Shown: positions 25,117-34,922, numbered from the stretch's first letter. The stretch: DNA of 64,000 nt from Prado023 sp963818445 (GCA_963818445.1 CAWFSG010000018.1:62001-126000); one strand, 5' to 3'. Numbers and translations are program-made. Notes: generated from the letters alone by a model not told the origin.

Positions 25117-26808
25117 TCAGATCCCCGTCGTGGTCCGTGGGTAGACCGCTGCCGGGTCCGTGATGATGTTGACCAGGTAGGGCACGCCCGAGGCGTAGGC
25201 ACGATCCAGCGCGGGGCCGATCTGCTCGGGGTCGGTGACCATCTCTCCCGCCCCGCCGAGCGCACGCACCACCTCGTCGTACCGGGTGGCCGGGGCCAGC
25301 TCGGTGGCCACGCCGTACCCGTGCAGCATCTGCATGGGTCCGCGCTCGAGGCCCCACCCGGAGTTGTTGCCCATGACCATCACCACCGGCAGGTCATGAC
25401 GGACCAGCGTGTCGACGTCCATCAGGGAGAACCCGGCTGCACCGTCGCCCAGCAGCAGTGTGACCTGCGCGTCCGGACGGGCCACACGGGCGCCGATCGC
25501 GTAGCCCAAGCCGGTCCCGAGGCAGCCGAACGGACCCGGATCCAGCCAGCAGCCCGGATGCGCGGGCTCGACGTACCTGCCCGCGAAGGACACGAAGTCC
25601 CCACCGTCGCCGATGGTCACCGCATCGTCGGCGAGTCGGGGCAGGAGCTCGCCGTAGATCCGGGCCGGGTGGATCGGGTCCGACGTGCTGGCCAGAAGCG
25701 CCCCGTCCCGGTCCCGGGCGCCGCGGTCGGCAGCCCGCAGCCCCTCAGCCCACTCCGGCGCGGCATCCGTGCCTGTGGGCGCCAGCCGATCGGCCAGCCC
25801 ACGCAGGACGAGGGGCAGGTCCCCGCGGACCGCCACCTCCACCGTGTCGGGTCGGCGGTGGTCGGAGGAGTCCGTCAGGTGGATCACCCTGGCCGGGGAC
25901 GCAGGGCTGCCGAAGATTCCGTAGCCGAGGCGGAAGTCCAGGGGGGCCCCGACGACGACCACCACGTCCGCACCCTTGAAGGCTGCCGATCGCGCACGGG
26001 TCACCAGGCTCGCATGGCCGGGGGGCAGCAGCCCCCGACCAAGTCCGGTGAGGATCGCCGGCAGGTCGAACTGGGTGACGAGGTCGACGGCCTCCTTCTC
26101 GGCATGGCCTGACCACACGTCGCTGGAGAGCACGACCACAGGCGTCCGGGCGGCGGCCAGGACGGCGGCCGCGCGGTCGAGGGCGCTGGGATCGGGAACC
26201 TTCACCCCCGCAGCGACCGGCTCCGGGGCGGGCGCGGTGGCGCCGAAGTAGAACAGGTCCATCGGCACGTCGAGGAACACCGGTCCGCGGTGCGGGGTCA
26301 GCGCGAGCCGGAATGCCTCGGCGGCGCGGGCCCCCATCGTGGCGGGGTCCTTCAGGGTCCAGGCAGCCTTCGTGACCGGGCCCAGCAGCGCGGGATGGTC
26401 GAACTCCTGCAACGAGCCGGAGCCCCAGCGCGCCTCAGGTGCCCGACCGCCGACCACGACCATCGGGGCGCCGTTGAACAGTCCCGTCGCCAGCGCGGAC
26501 ACCGCGTTGGTCACGCCCGGGCCCGCGGTGACCGCGGCGAACCCGGGGGTCCGGTCGAGTCGACCTGTGGCCTCGGCGGCGAAGACGGCGGTGGCCTCGT
26601 GGCGCACGTCGAGCAGCCGCACGGCGCCGTCTCGCTCTGCGGACTTCCGGTCGGCTGCGGCATCGAACCCCTGCTTGCCGCCGACCGCGGCGTCGTACAA
26701 CGGGAAGATGTGGGCCCCCGAGAGGGTGAACAGCGTGGTGGCACCGTGGGCCCGCGCTGCGGAGACGATGTGGTGCCCGCCGTGGCCGGAGATCTGGGAT
26801 TCGCTCAT
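25117..26808 (-). CDS. Acetolactate-synthase-like thiamine diphosphate enzyme
   Basis: This 563-residue protein has the three domains of the acetolactate synthase/oxalyl-CoA decarboxylase superfamily. The catalytic glutamate is in LDVRHEATAVFAAEA, followed by TAGPGVTNAVSALATG and GGRAPEARWGSGSLQEFDHP. The C-terminal TPP motif is GDGAAGFSLMDVD ... VMVMGNNSGW. It resembles mycobacterial IlvG-type proteins more than the catalytic subunit IlvB found at 61.1-62.9 kb, and no regulatory subunit is nearby. The reaction is therefore uncertain. The start MSESQISGHGGHHIV was chosen over a longer frame of poor character; its ribosome site is weak. Confidence 0.8.
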   Translation of the reverse strand: MSESQISGHGGHHIVSAARAHGATTLFTLSGAHIFPLYDAAVGGKQGFDAAADRKSAERDGAVRLLDVRHEATAVFAAEATGRLDRTPGFAAVTAGPGVTNAVSALATGLFNGAPMVVVGGRAPEARWGSGSLQEFDHPALLGPVTKAAWTLKDPATMGARAAEAFRLALTPHRGPVFLDVPMDLFYFGATAPAPEPVAAGVKVPDPSALDRAAAVLAAARTPVVVLSSDVWSGHAEKEAVDLVTQFDLPAILTGLGRGLLPPGHASLVTRARSAAFKGADVVVVVGAPLDFRLGYGIFGSPASPARVIHLTDSSDHRRPDTVEVAVRGDLPLVLRGLADRLAPTGTDAAPEWAEGLRAADRGARDRDGALLASTSDPIHPARIYGELLPRLADDAVTIGDGGDFVSFAGRYVEPAHPGCWLDPGPFGCLGTGLGYAIGARVARPDAQVTLLLGDGAAGFSLMDVDTLVRHDLPVVMVMGNNSGWGLERGPMQMLHGYGVATELAPATRYDEVVRALGGAGEMVTDPEQIGPALDRAYASGVPYLVNIITDPAAVYPRTTTGI

Positions 26809-26872
26809 GCCTGCGATGCTTCCACCGCAGCGCACGCTCGCGCCTGCCGGGGACGCCCCCGCGGCCTGCTCA

Positions 26873-27469
26873 TCACCCCGGGAGGGAGGGTTCGGCTCCG
26901 ATCCGCCAGACCAGGCCTGATCCCGTCTCGGCCGGGGCCTGCACTGTTCGCTGCTCCCGGCCGACCAGGCGGTAGCCGCACCGTGGGGGGATGGCTGCGC
27001 TGCGGGTGTTGGCCTCGTCATGCCGGATCTCCACGTGGGTGATGCCGGGATGGTCCAGCAGGGCCTGCGTGAGGGCGCGAACCACCCGGGTCATCAGTCC
27101 CCGGCCCTCGGCCGCCGCACTCAACCAGTACCCGATCTCGAGCCCGTCGGCCGCCTCCGTGCGGTTGGTGTGCGCGCCGGTGCCACCCACCACCTGACCG
27201 TCCTCGAAGATCCCCAGGACGAGGTCGCCGCCCTCGAGGCGATCCCGCTCCCAGTCGGCGACCATCTGGGCCCGCGCCCCTTCGGACAGCGGCTCCTGCG
27301 CGACCCAGGGCATGAAGGGGCGCAGGTGCTCGATGTTCTCCGCGATGGCCCGCGCCATCGCGTGGACGTCGCCCGCGCGCCAGGTGCGGACCTCCAACCC
27401 GGGCACCTCGATGTGATCCGGCAGGGGCTCGCGGACCGCTGCCGGCCCCGGGGCGGGCTCCTGGCTCAC
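26873..27469 (-). CDS. GNAT family N-acetyltransferase (RimJ/RimL-like)
   Basis: This 198-residue protein fits the RimJ/RimL type of GNAT. The start of the fold is LEVRTWRAGDVHAMARAIAE, the acetyl-CoA region is IGYWLSAAAEGRGLMTRVVR, and ITHVEIRHDEANTRSAAIPPR (VEIRHDEANTRSAAI) is the usual strand-helix after it. The motif is normally RSxAIxxKxGF; here it is AAIPPRCGYRLVG. The GTG start overlaps the ddl stop by four bases (GTGA). The substrate may be a protein N-terminus or a small molecule. Confidence 0.8.
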   Translation of the reverse strand: MSQEPAPGPAAVREPLPDHIEVPGLEVRTWRAGDVHAMARAIAENIEHLRPFMPWVAQEPLSEGARAQMVADWERDRLEGGDLVLGIFEDGQVVGGTGAHTNRTEAADGLEIGYWLSAAAEGRGLMTRVVRALTQALLDHPGITHVEIRHDEANTRSAAIPPRCGYRLVGREQRTVQAPAETGSGLVWRIGAEPSLPG

Positions 27470-28575
27470 CGCAGTCCGGTCCCGCGGCGCAGCGCGTCGG
27501 AGATCAGGTGGTCGACGAGCTCCCGGTAGGTCATCCCCGACGCCTGCCACATCCGCGGGAACATCGAGATGGACGTGAACCCGGGCATTGTGTTGACCTC
27601 GTTGACGATCGCCCGACCCTCGGGCGTCACGAAGAAGTCCACGCGCGCAAGGCCCTCGCAGGTCAGGGCCTCGAAGGCCCGCACCGCTTGCGCTCGGACC
27701 GACGCGTCGACCTCGGCGGGCAGGTCGGCCGGGACGATCAGGTCCACGGCGTCCTCGAGGTACTTGGCCTCGAAGTCGTAGAAGTCGTGGCCCGGCCGGA
27801 CCACGATCTCCGCGCACACGCTGGCCTGCGGCCCTTCGGCGCCGTCCAGGACGCCGCACTCGATCTCGCGCACCCCGAGGAACCCGGCCTCGACGATGAC
27901 CCGCGGGTCGTGCACCCGGGCGGCCTCGATCGCGGCGGGCAGGTCGGACGGATCGGTGACCCGCGTGATGCCCACGCTCGATCCGGCACGCGCCGGCTTG
28001 ACGAACACCGGCATGCCCAGCGTCCCGAGCCGCCCGAGGACGGCCTGCGGATCGGAGCGCCACTGCGAGGCCGTGACCAGTTCGTAGGGCCCCACCTCGA
28101 GGCCGGCGGCGAGCAGCACGGCCTTCATGTGCCCCTTGTCCATGGCAGCCGACGACGCGAACACCCCGGAGCCCACGTACGGGATCCCGGCGAGCTCGAG
28201 CAGGCCCTGGATCGTCCCGTCCTCACCCCACGGCCCGTGCAGGACCGGGAACACGACGTCCACGTCGTGCAGGAGCCCGACCGCCGCATCCGCCGGCCGC
28301 ACGTCGATCCCCCCGTGCGTGGGGTCACCGGGGAGCACCACGTGCGACCCGGTCGCGTCCACGGCCGGGAGCCGGCCGTCGGTGATCCGCAGCCGCTCCG
28401 GCTCGTCGCGCTCCACGACCCAGCGACCCTCGGTCGTGATCCCGATGGGGACCACGTCGTAGGCGGTCCGGTCGATCGCGGACAGGACGCTGCCGGCGCT
28501 GATGCAGGAGATCGCGTGCTCGCTGCTGCGCCCGCCGAAGACCACTGCCACCCGGATCCGCCGATGCTCATCCAC
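27466..28575 (-). CDS. ddl: D-alanine--D-alanine ligase
   Basis: This 369-residue ATP-grasp enzyme makes the D-Ala-D-Ala end of peptidoglycan precursors. The N-terminal VVFGGRSSEHAISCISAGSV, the substrate loop FPVLHGPWGEDGTIQGLLEL, the ATP-grasp strand VFVKPARAGSSVGITRV, and the metal site VNEVNTMPGFTSISMFPRMW are all present. The start is GTG at 28575 (VDEHRRIRVAVVFGG). It diverges from the PLP enzyme across 42 bp and is coupled to the downstream GNAT gene. Confidence 0.95.
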   Translation of the reverse strand: MDEHRRIRVAVVFGGRSSEHAISCISAGSVLSAIDRTAYDVVPIGITTEGRWVVERDEPERLRITDGRLPAVDATGSHVVLPGDPTHGGIDVRPADAAVGLLHDVDVVFPVLHGPWGEDGTIQGLLELAGIPYVGSGVFASSAAMDKGHMKAVLLAAGLEVGPYELVTASQWRSDPQAVLGRLGTLGMPVFVKPARAGSSVGITRVTDPSDLPAAIEAARVHDPRVIVEAGFLGVREIECGVLDGAEGPQASVCAEIVVRPGHDFYDFEAKYLEDAVDLIVPADLPAEVDASVRAQAVRAFEALTCEGLARVDFFVTPEGRAIVNEVNTMPGFTSISMFPRMWQASGMTYRELVDHLISDALRRGTGLR

Positions 28576-28617
28576 GGCCCCGACCCTAATGCGCACCAGC
28601 CGGTAGGCTGCGGCGGC

Positions 28618-29781
28618 ATGGCCGACGATGACCGCAACGATGCCCCGGACCACCTGCCCGCGGGGCTGTCGGCAGCCAGCATCGCCGTCGCCACGGGCCG
28701 TCCCGCGCGTGACCCGGGGGCCCCGATGAACGCCCCGGCAGTCTTCAGCTCGACGTTCGCCGCCGGCGGCCCTGTCTCCTACGCGCGGGTCGGCAACCCG
28801 ACGTGGACGGCACTCGAGGAGGTACTGGCCGCCCTCGAGGGGCCCGGCTGCCACGCGATCAGCTTCGCCAGCGGGATGGCCGCGATCACGGCCGTGGCTG
28901 ACCTGGTGCCGGTGGGTGCCGTCGTGGTGTCGCAGTCCGTCGCGTACAGCGGCACGCGCACGCAGCTGGCCCGGTGGAACGACTCAGGACGGATCCAGCT
29001 GCGGGAGGTCGACGCGCGAACCGACGAGCTGGTCGAGGCCGCCGCCGGAGCGGCCCTGGTGTGGTTGGAGACCCCGACCAACCCCACGCTCGAGGTCGTG
29101 GACATCGCCGCCGTCGCTGCGGCCGCCCACGCCGCCGGGGCCCTCGTCGTGGTGGACTCGACGTTCGCCACCCCCTTGGGCCAGAAGCCGCTGGACCTCG
29201 GCGCCGATGTCGTCGTGCACAGCGCCACGAAGTACCTGGCCGGTCACTCCGACGTGCTGCTCGGCGCGGTGGTCGCCCGCGACCCCGACCTGGTCGCCCG
29301 CGTCACGCGCAACCGGGTCCTCGGCGGCGGCATCCCCGGGCCGATGGAGGCCTGGATCGCCCTGCGCGGGCTGCGCACCTTCCCGTTGCGCTGGGAGCGC
29401 GCGTGCGCCAACGCCGCAGAGATCGCCCGCCGGTGCACCGAGCACCCGGCAGTCACGCGGGTGCGCCACCTGAGCCTGCCCGACGACCCGGGGCACGCAC
29501 TCGCGGTCCGCCAGATGACCGCCTTCGGCGCGATCATCAGCCTCGAGCTGCAGGGTGGCGCCGACGCCGCCGAGGCAGTGGCCGACGCGACCCGCCTGTG
29601 GGTGCACGCCACCAGCCTCGGTGGGGTCGAGTCCACCCTGGAGCGTCGTCGCCGCTGGCCCGAGGAGAGCCCGCACGTTCCCGACGGGCTGCTGCGGCTG
29701 TCGGTCGGCATCGAGGACGTCGAGGACCTGTGGGCGGACCTGGCCGCCGCCCTCGACTCCCTGGTGGCGACGGGGGCCTGA
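28618..29781 (+). CDS. Cystathionine gamma-synthase/lyase family PLP enzyme
   Basis: This 387-residue enzyme belongs to the Cys/Met-metabolism PLP family. Hallmarks are YARVGNPTWTALEEVLAALE, SFASGMAAITAVADLV, LVWLETPTNPTLEVVD, the PLP-binding aspartate in VVVDSTFATPLGQKP, and the Schiff-base lysine in VVHSATKYLAGHSD at about residue 205. The family covers gamma-synthase, gamma-lyase and methionine gamma-lyase, which cannot be separated by eye. The ATG at 28618 begins MADDDRNDAPDHLPAG; no strong ribosome site is visible. Confidence 0.88.
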   Translation: MADDDRNDAPDHLPAGLSAASIAVATGRPARDPGAPMNAPAVFSSTFAAGGPVSYARVGNPTWTALEEVLAALEGPGCHAISFASGMAAITAVADLVPVGAVVVSQSVAYSGTRTQLARWNDSGRIQLREVDARTDELVEAAAGAALVWLETPTNPTLEVVDIAAVAAAAHAAGALVVVDSTFATPLGQKPLDLGADVVVHSATKYLAGHSDVLLGAVVARDPDLVARVTRNRVLGGGIPGPMEAWIALRGLRTFPLRWERACANAAEIARRCTEHPAVTRVRHLSLPDDPGHALAVRQMTAFGAIISLELQGGADAAEAVADATRLWVHATSLGGVESTLERRRRWPEESPHVPDGLLRLSVGIEDVEDLWADLAAALDSLVATGA

Positions 29782-29787
29782 CCCGGC

Positions 29788-30390
29788 TCAGCCCGCGGCC
29801 ACGAACCCGAGGACCGCATCCGCGACCAGCTGCACCGCGATGGCCGCCAGCAACAGCCCTGAGATCCGCGTGAGGATCGTGATGCCGCCCTTGCCCATCA
29901 CCCGGGAGACGACGCTCGAGTAGCGCATCGAGGCCCACAGCACCGCGTGGACCGCGACGATGGCCCCGGCCAGAGCGGCCAGCTCGGGGACCGTGCTGGC
30001 GTCACGGGCGAACAGGATCGTGGCAACGATCGCCCCCGGACCGGCCAGCAGCGGCACCCCCAGCGGGACCAGTGCGATGCTCACGTCGGTGTGCGCCTCG
30101 GGCTCAGCCTCCTTGCCCATGAGCAGCTCGAGGGCGACCAGCAGCAGGAGCAGCCCGCCGGCCCCCTGCATCGCAGGCAGCGAGATGTGCAGGTAGGACA
30201 GCACCTTGTCACCGAGGACCGCGAAGCCGGTGATGACCGCGAACGAGGTGAGCACCGCCGTACGGGCCAGCCGGGAGACCTCGGGGCGTGTGCGCTCACG
30301 GGTGAGCCCCAGGAAGATCGGGACGATCCCCGGCGGGTCGATGATGACCAGCAGGGTGACGAAGACGGCACCGTAGAACGCGAGATCCAT
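29788..30390 (-). CDS. MarC family (UPF0056) membrane protein
   Basis: This 200-residue protein has six predicted membrane segments. It begins MDLAFYGAVFVTLLVIIDPP, with the family motif DPPGIVPIFLGLT, and later has the second hallmark ALVPLGVPLLAGPGAIVATI. MarC proteins have no proven substrate despite the name. It ends 6 bp from the converging PLP-enzyme gene. The 109 bp upstream hold no gene and probably contain its promoter. Confidence 0.85.
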   Translation of the reverse strand: MDLAFYGAVFVTLLVIIDPPGIVPIFLGLTRERTRPEVSRLARTAVLTSFAVITGFAVLGDKVLSYLHISLPAMQGAGGLLLLLVALELLMGKEAEPEAHTDVSIALVPLGVPLLAGPGAIVATILFARDASTVPELAALAGAIVAVHAVLWASMRYSSVVSRVMGKGGITILTRISGLLLAAIAVQLVADAVLGFVAAG

Positions 30391-30499
30391 CAGGCAATCA
30401 TACGGCACGTGCCCCAGTTTGACCGAATCATCTTCACACTTGCGATCAGCCGGACGCACAATCTTCCGCCAGATTCGACTACTATGACGCATATTTCTC

Positions 30500-31375
30500 C
30501 TACGCGGTCCCAGCCTCCAGTCGGACCCACAGTGGGGTCGGTACCTCCTCGATGGCCGGGCAGGTCACGTTGTGGTCCCGGTTGCGCCACACCCACTGGG
30601 TCATCACCAGCGGTCCCCCGGTGAATCCGACCCGGGAGCAGGACTCGGCCGTCTGGCGCATGCGTCCGGTGAAGGTACGGGCGCGCGAGTGTCCCGGCGC
30701 CCACAGCGGCACGTCGAGGGTCATCCCCCCGGTGATCTGTCGCCAGGCCAGCGCGTAGGTGTAGATGCCGGAGCCGATCCCTCGGTCGGCCGCCGCACGC
30801 AGTGCGCCCTGGATGAGCGCCTGGTTGTTGGCCGTCGTCCGCGACCACCGCCGCTCCGCGCGCGGCTCCACGTCGATCCAGACGAACGGTGACGGGAACT
30901 GTGCCGCCGCCATCGTGTCCAGGGCGAACGCCGCCTGCGCGTAGCCGACGTTGGCGATCCGGTCGGCGTACGTGGCAGTGCCGAACGGTCCTGATCCGCC
31001 GTGCGCCGCGCGTTCCGCCGCGTTGGGATAGCTCAGCATCGTGTACGCGGAGACCGGCACGTCCCGCGTGCGCGCGGCATCCAGGTGCCCGGCCAGGCAC
31101 GGGTTGCGGGTGAAGGCCCGCCCGTTGGTCAGCCCGATCACGATGAACTGGGCCTTCGAGGTCGGCAGCGGCAGCCCCTGGGTGCGCCGGCCCGGAACAC
31201 CCATGCCCTTGGGGCAGTTCGGCCACGAGATGTCCCCACCCCGAACGCCTGCGGCCACAGCGCTGCCGGGCGCGACCTCGGGCTGAGTCAGGTCGTCGGC
31301 GGCCGCCGGGGCAACAGCCCCCACGGCGAGCGACATGGACAGGACCAGGCTCGCGAGGGCGCGTCGGGTGATCAC
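30500..31375 (-). CDS. Secreted GH25/DUF1906-like TIM-barrel protein
   Basis: This 291-residue protein has a signal peptide (MITRRALASLVLSMSLAVGA, cleavage near APAAAD). The mature part starts with GGDISWPNCPKGMG, then FIVIGLTNGRAFTRNPCLAG, AYTMLSYPNAAE, PFVWIDVEPR and an acidic/aromatic C-terminal half ending in VMTQWVWRNRDHNVTCPAIE. This is the pattern of actinobacterial glycoside-hydrolase-like (DUF1906 or GH25-type) secreted proteins. Cysteines probably form disulfides. Activity on cell wall sugar is possible but unproven. It lies 14 bp upstream of nothing essential; gpsA is the next gene on the same strand. Confidence 0.65.
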   Translation of the reverse strand: MITRRALASLVLSMSLAVGAVAPAAADDLTQPEVAPGSAVAAGVRGGDISWPNCPKGMGVPGRRTQGLPLPTSKAQFIVIGLTNGRAFTRNPCLAGHLDAARTRDVPVSAYTMLSYPNAAERAAHGGSGPFGTATYADRIANVGYAQAAFALDTMAAAQFPSPFVWIDVEPRAERRWSRTTANNQALIQGALRAAADRGIGSGIYTYALAWRQITGGMTLDVPLWAPGHSRARTFTGRMRQTAESCSRVGFTGGPLVMTQWVWRNRDHNVTCPAIEEVPTPLWVRLEAGTA

Positions 31376-31389
31376 GCGCCGAAGGCTAC

Positions 31390-32397
31390 CTACTCCGCAC
31401 CCATCTCCGGCTTCGTCACACGCCCCATCAGCGCGCCGAGCATGTCGGCGGCGGCCATCTCATGGTGCACCACCTGGACGACCTGCTCGGTGATGGGCAT
31501 CTCGACACCGTGCGAGCGGCCCAGTTCGAGGATCGGCAGGCAGGACTTGACGCCCTCACAGGTCTGCTTGGTGACCGCGATCGTCTCTTCGACGGTCAGG
31601 CCCTTGCCCAGGTTCTCGCCGAAGGTCCGGTTGCGCGACAGCGGGGAGGAGCACGTGGCGATCAGGTCACCCATTCCGGCCAGGCCCAGGAACGTCATCG
31701 GGTTGGCCCCCAGCGCCACACCCAGGCGGGACATCTCCGCCAACCCGCGGGTGATGAGCGAGGCCTGCGAGTTGGCCCCGTACCCGAGCCCGACGGCCAT
31801 GCCGTTGGCCAGCGCGATGACGTTCTTGACCGAGCCGCCGATCTCCGCGCCGACGACGTCGGTGGTCCAGTAGGGCCGGAAGTAGTTGGTGGTGCAGGCC
31901 TCCTGCAGTCGGCGGGCCGAGGCCTCGTCCGGGCAGGCCACCGTCGTGGCCGCCGGTGCCCGCTGGGCGATCTCCCGGGCGAGATTCGGCCCGGACACGA
32001 CTGCGACCCGCTCCGGCGGGATGCCGCCGTCCTGGGCGATGACCTCGCTCATGCGGCGCATCGTGCCCAACTCGATCCCCTTCATCAGGGACACGACGAC
32101 GGCGTCGGGCTCCATCAGCTCGCGCCACGCCTGCAGGTTCATCGCCAGGGTCTGGGCCGGGATGGCCAGGATCACCAGGGAGGCGCCGGTCAGGGCCTCG
32201 GCCGGGTCGCCCGTTGCCCGCATCTGCTCCGGTAGGGCGATCCCGGGATGGAACATCTCGTTGGTGTGAGTGGTGTTGATCGACTCCTCGACCTCGGGCT
32301 CACGGGCCCACATCACGACATCACCCCCCGCGTCGCACAGCACCATCCCGAACCCGGTGCCCCAGGACCCAGCACCCATCACCGCAACGCGAGCCAT
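31390..32397 (-). CDS. gpsA: Glycerol-3-phosphate dehydrogenase [NAD(P)+]
   Basis: This 335-residue enzyme reduces dihydroxyacetone phosphate to sn-glycerol 3-phosphate, the backbone of phospholipids. The Rossmann motif VAVMGAGSWGTGFGMVL is at the N-terminus, followed by LVILAIPAQTLAMNL, VSLMKGIELGT, SGPNLAREIAQRAP and the active-site lysine region EIGGSVKNVIALANGMAVG. A C-terminal LAGMGDLIATCSSPLSRNR completes the fold. Its ATG overlaps the stop of the upstream acyltransferase gene (TGATG), so the two phospholipid genes are coupled. Confidence 0.95.
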   Translation of the reverse strand: MARVAVMGAGSWGTGFGMVLCDAGGDVVMWAREPEVEESINTTHTNEMFHPGIALPEQMRATGDPAEALTGASLVILAIPAQTLAMNLQAWRELMEPDAVVVSLMKGIELGTMRRMSEVIAQDGGIPPERVAVVSGPNLAREIAQRAPAATTVACPDEASARRLQEACTTNYFRPYWTTDVVGAEIGGSVKNVIALANGMAVGLGYGANSQASLITRGLAEMSRLGVALGANPMTFLGLAGMGDLIATCSSPLSRNRTFGENLGKGLTVEETIAVTKQTCEGVKSCLPILELGRSHGVEMPITEQVVQVVHHEMAAADMLGALMGRVTKPEMGAE

Positions 32398-33155
32398 CAG
32401 TTCTCCTCCTTGGTCTGATCTGCGGCGCGCAGCTTCTGCTGGGCCGCCCAATCAAGTCGTTCTGCCGGGGCCTTCTCCCCGCGGATCTCCTCCAGCAGGC
32501 CCGTGATGGCATCCATCAGCCGGTCGGTTCCCCTCTCCAGCAGCGCCTTGGTGATGCGCTGACCGCGGAGGTCCTCGATGTCCAGCGGCGGACCAGCTGT
32601 GACGTGCATCGTCTTCGGGGGCAGGACGTTCATCTGCGTGGTGTACGGGGGCATGATCCTGTTGGCCCCCCACTGGGCGATCGGGATCAGCGGGGCGCCG
32701 GTCTCCAGGGCCACCCGCAGCGCGCCGGTCTTGCCCGACATCGGCCAGGTGCCGGGGTCCCGGGTGATGGTGCCCTCGGGGTACATGACCAGGCACTCCC
32801 CACTCCTGACGGCCTCCTCGGCCGCGGCCAGCGCCTTGTGTGGATCCTTGTCCCGCGAGACCGGGATCTGCCCGGCACCACGGATCAGCTGGCCGGCCAG
32901 CGGGATCTCGAAGACGGACTGCTTGCCCATGAACCGAGGGGGCCGACCGTTGTCGTGCAGGAAGTGGGCCATGATCAGCGGATCGAGGAACGAGATGTGG
33001 TTGGGCGCGACCACGATCCCCTCGCCGTGCTTGCCCAGGTTCTCCGTCCCCCGCCAGTCCCGTCGTGTCAGGGCCATGAACGGCGGCCACAGGATGACCT
33101 CGGCGACCCGGTAGGAGACGCCGAGGTTCATGAAGAGCGTCTTGGTGCCCACCAT
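32397..33155 (-). CDS. 1-acylglycerol-3-phosphate O-acyltransferase (PlsC family)
   Basis: This 252-residue membrane-bound enzyme transfers an acyl chain to lysophosphatidate or a related acceptor. The catalytic motif NHISFLDPL (NHx4D) lies near residue 53, FMGKQSVFEIPLAG and GQIPVSRDK follow, and YPEGTITRDP binds the phosphate. Its C-terminus is charged and helical. Coupling to gpsA, which makes the backbone, supports a role in phospholipid synthesis. Actinobacteria have several PlsC paralogues, so I do not assign the gene name. Confidence 0.9.
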   Translation of the reverse strand: MVGTKTLFMNLGVSYRVAEVILWPPFMALTRRDWRGTENLGKHGEGIVVAPNHISFLDPLIMAHFLHDNGRPPRFMGKQSVFEIPLAGQLIRGAGQIPVSRDKDPHKALAAAEEAVRSGECLVMYPEGTITRDPGTWPMSGKTGALRVALETGAPLIPIAQWGANRIMPPYTTQMNVLPPKTMHVTAGPPLDIEDLRGQRITKALLERGTDRLMDAITGLLEEIRGEKAPAERLDWAAQQKLRAADQTKEEN

Positions 33156-33216
33156 CCACCTCTCACCGACCGTCGCAGGCCGCCACCGTATACCGGATGC
33201 GGGCCCGGGTGCCGGA

Positions 33217-34871
33217 TCAGAGGATCTCGGTGACCCCGCCCTCGCGCACGGCCAAGCCGGCGCACCTGGCGGCCCCGTCCGGCGACATGATCGATGAGGC
33301 GACGGTCATGGCTGACGAGCAGGATCGTGCCCTCGAACTGGTCCAGTGCGGCCTCGACCTGCTCTATGGCCGGCAGGTCCAGATGGTTCGTCGGCTCGTC
33401 CATGACCAGGACGTTGGCACCCCGGGCGCTGATGACGGCCAGGCCGATACGGGTGCGCTCGCCCGGCGACAACAGGCCGACGGCGATACCGAGCCGATCG
33501 GCACCCAGCCCGAACTTGGCCAGCAGTGCGCGCACCTCCGCCTCGGGCATCCCGGCCAACTCGCGAGTCACCATGTCCCACAGGGTGACGGCCGGGTCCG
33601 CCGGGATCCGCGACTGGTCCACGCGTCCGATGACGACCCGGGCCCCGAGACTCTGGTGCCCGGACTCCAACTGCGATGTCGCCGAGGAGCATCCCGAGGA
33701 GCGTGGACTTCCCCGACCCGTTCGCGCCCGTGATCACCACGCAGTCGCCCCGGTCGACCTGCAGGTCGATCGGTCCCATCCGGAAGCTGCCACGTGCCGT
33801 GATGGCGCCCCGCAGCGTCGCAACGACGTCTCCCGAGCGTTCGACCTCCGCCACCCGGAAGCGCAGCTGCCATTCCCGTCGTGGCTCGACGACATCGGGG
33901 AGCCGATCGACCTGTCGCTGGACACGGCCCGCGGAGGCTGCTCCCGCGGTCGCGCCATCGATCATCGCGTCACGCAGCATCTTGTCGATGCTTCCGGACC
34001 GATGCTTGGCCCTGGCCACCTTCGCCCCACGATCGGAGGTGGCCCGGGCGGCACGCATCTGGGCGAGCAGGTCCTCACGGGTGGCGGCGACCGCGTCGTA
34101 CTCCTCCTGCGCTCGGCCGCGCGCCCGGGAGCGTTCGGCACTGTAGGCATCGAACCCGCCGCGGTAGTCCCCGACGGTCTCCAGCGCGGGGTCGAAGTCC
34201 AGGACCCGCGTGATCCGACGGGCGAGGAACTCCCGGTCGTGGCTGACCAGGAGGACCGGTCCCCGGATGCCGGCGAGGAACTGCTCGGCCATCTCCAGCC
34301 CGTCGAGGTCGAGGTCGTTGGTCGGCTCGTCGAGCAGGTAGGCGTCGAACCGGGAGAGCAGCAGCCCTGCCAGCCCGACCCGCGCGGACTGCCCACCGGA
34401 CAGTCCCTGCATCGGATGCTCGAGCGGCAGCCCAGGTACCACCTGGGCCAGCGTCGCCTCGATCCGGGCGTCCAGGTCCGGACCGCCGAGGCCCAACCAG
34501 TCCTCGAGGGCTATGGAGTAGCGCGCGTCGGCGCCGGGCGCCCCCTGCGCCAGCCCCTCGGCGGCGCGCTGCATCCGGTCGTCGGCATCCTGCACACCGG
34601 TGAGCCGGGTGAGGTGCTCCCCCACGGTCCCGGAGTGGGTGCGCTCCTGGGGCAGGTATCCGATCCGGGCACCCGGAGGGCTCCAGGTCACCGACCCGGA
34701 ATCCTGGGCATGCAGCCCGGCGATGGTGCGCAGCAGGGTCGTCTTGCCGCACCCGTTCGGCCCGACCAGCCCGACCACCTCGTCCGGGCCGACCACGGCG
34801 TCGAGGTCGTGGAAGAGCTCGCGGGCGCCGAACGAGACCGTGAGGCGGGAGAGCGTCACCGCGACGGACAT
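33217..34871 (-). CDS. ABC-F family ATPase (two +1 frame breaks)
   Basis: The first half is intact: Walker A VGLVGPNGCGKTTLLRTIAG, signature LSGGQSARVGLAGL, Walker B AYLLDEPTNDLDLDGLE. The second ABC domain has Walker A VVITGANGSGKSTLLGMLL, then the frame shifts at 33669 and continues as VESGHQSLGARVVIGRVDQS to LSPGERTRIGLAV and VLVMDEPTNHLDLPAIEQ. A second shift at 33279 leads to an end of VREGGVTEIL and a TGA at 33217. The span is 551 codons plus two bases, matching two extra bases, T in a TT and G in a GG. No membrane domain is present, as for ABC-F proteins that act on ribosomes. It resembles antibiotic-resistance and translation ABC-Fs. Confidence 0.8.
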
Positions 34872-34888
34872 GGCCGCGAGAGTAGCGC

Positions 34889-34922
34889 CTCACGCCCGGC
34901 CGACGGATCGACCGGGCGTGAG
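34889..34922. terminator. CTCACGCCCGG hairpin, copy 1
   Basis: CTCACGCCCGG (34889-34899) pairs with CCGGGCGTGAG (34912-34922); inside, CGA and TCG extend the stem. Nearly the same element, including much of the loop, recurs at 38063-38103 after hupB. Here it lies just upstream of the ABC-F start and downstream of the Ig-like gene, on the minus strand. Confidence 0.5.
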
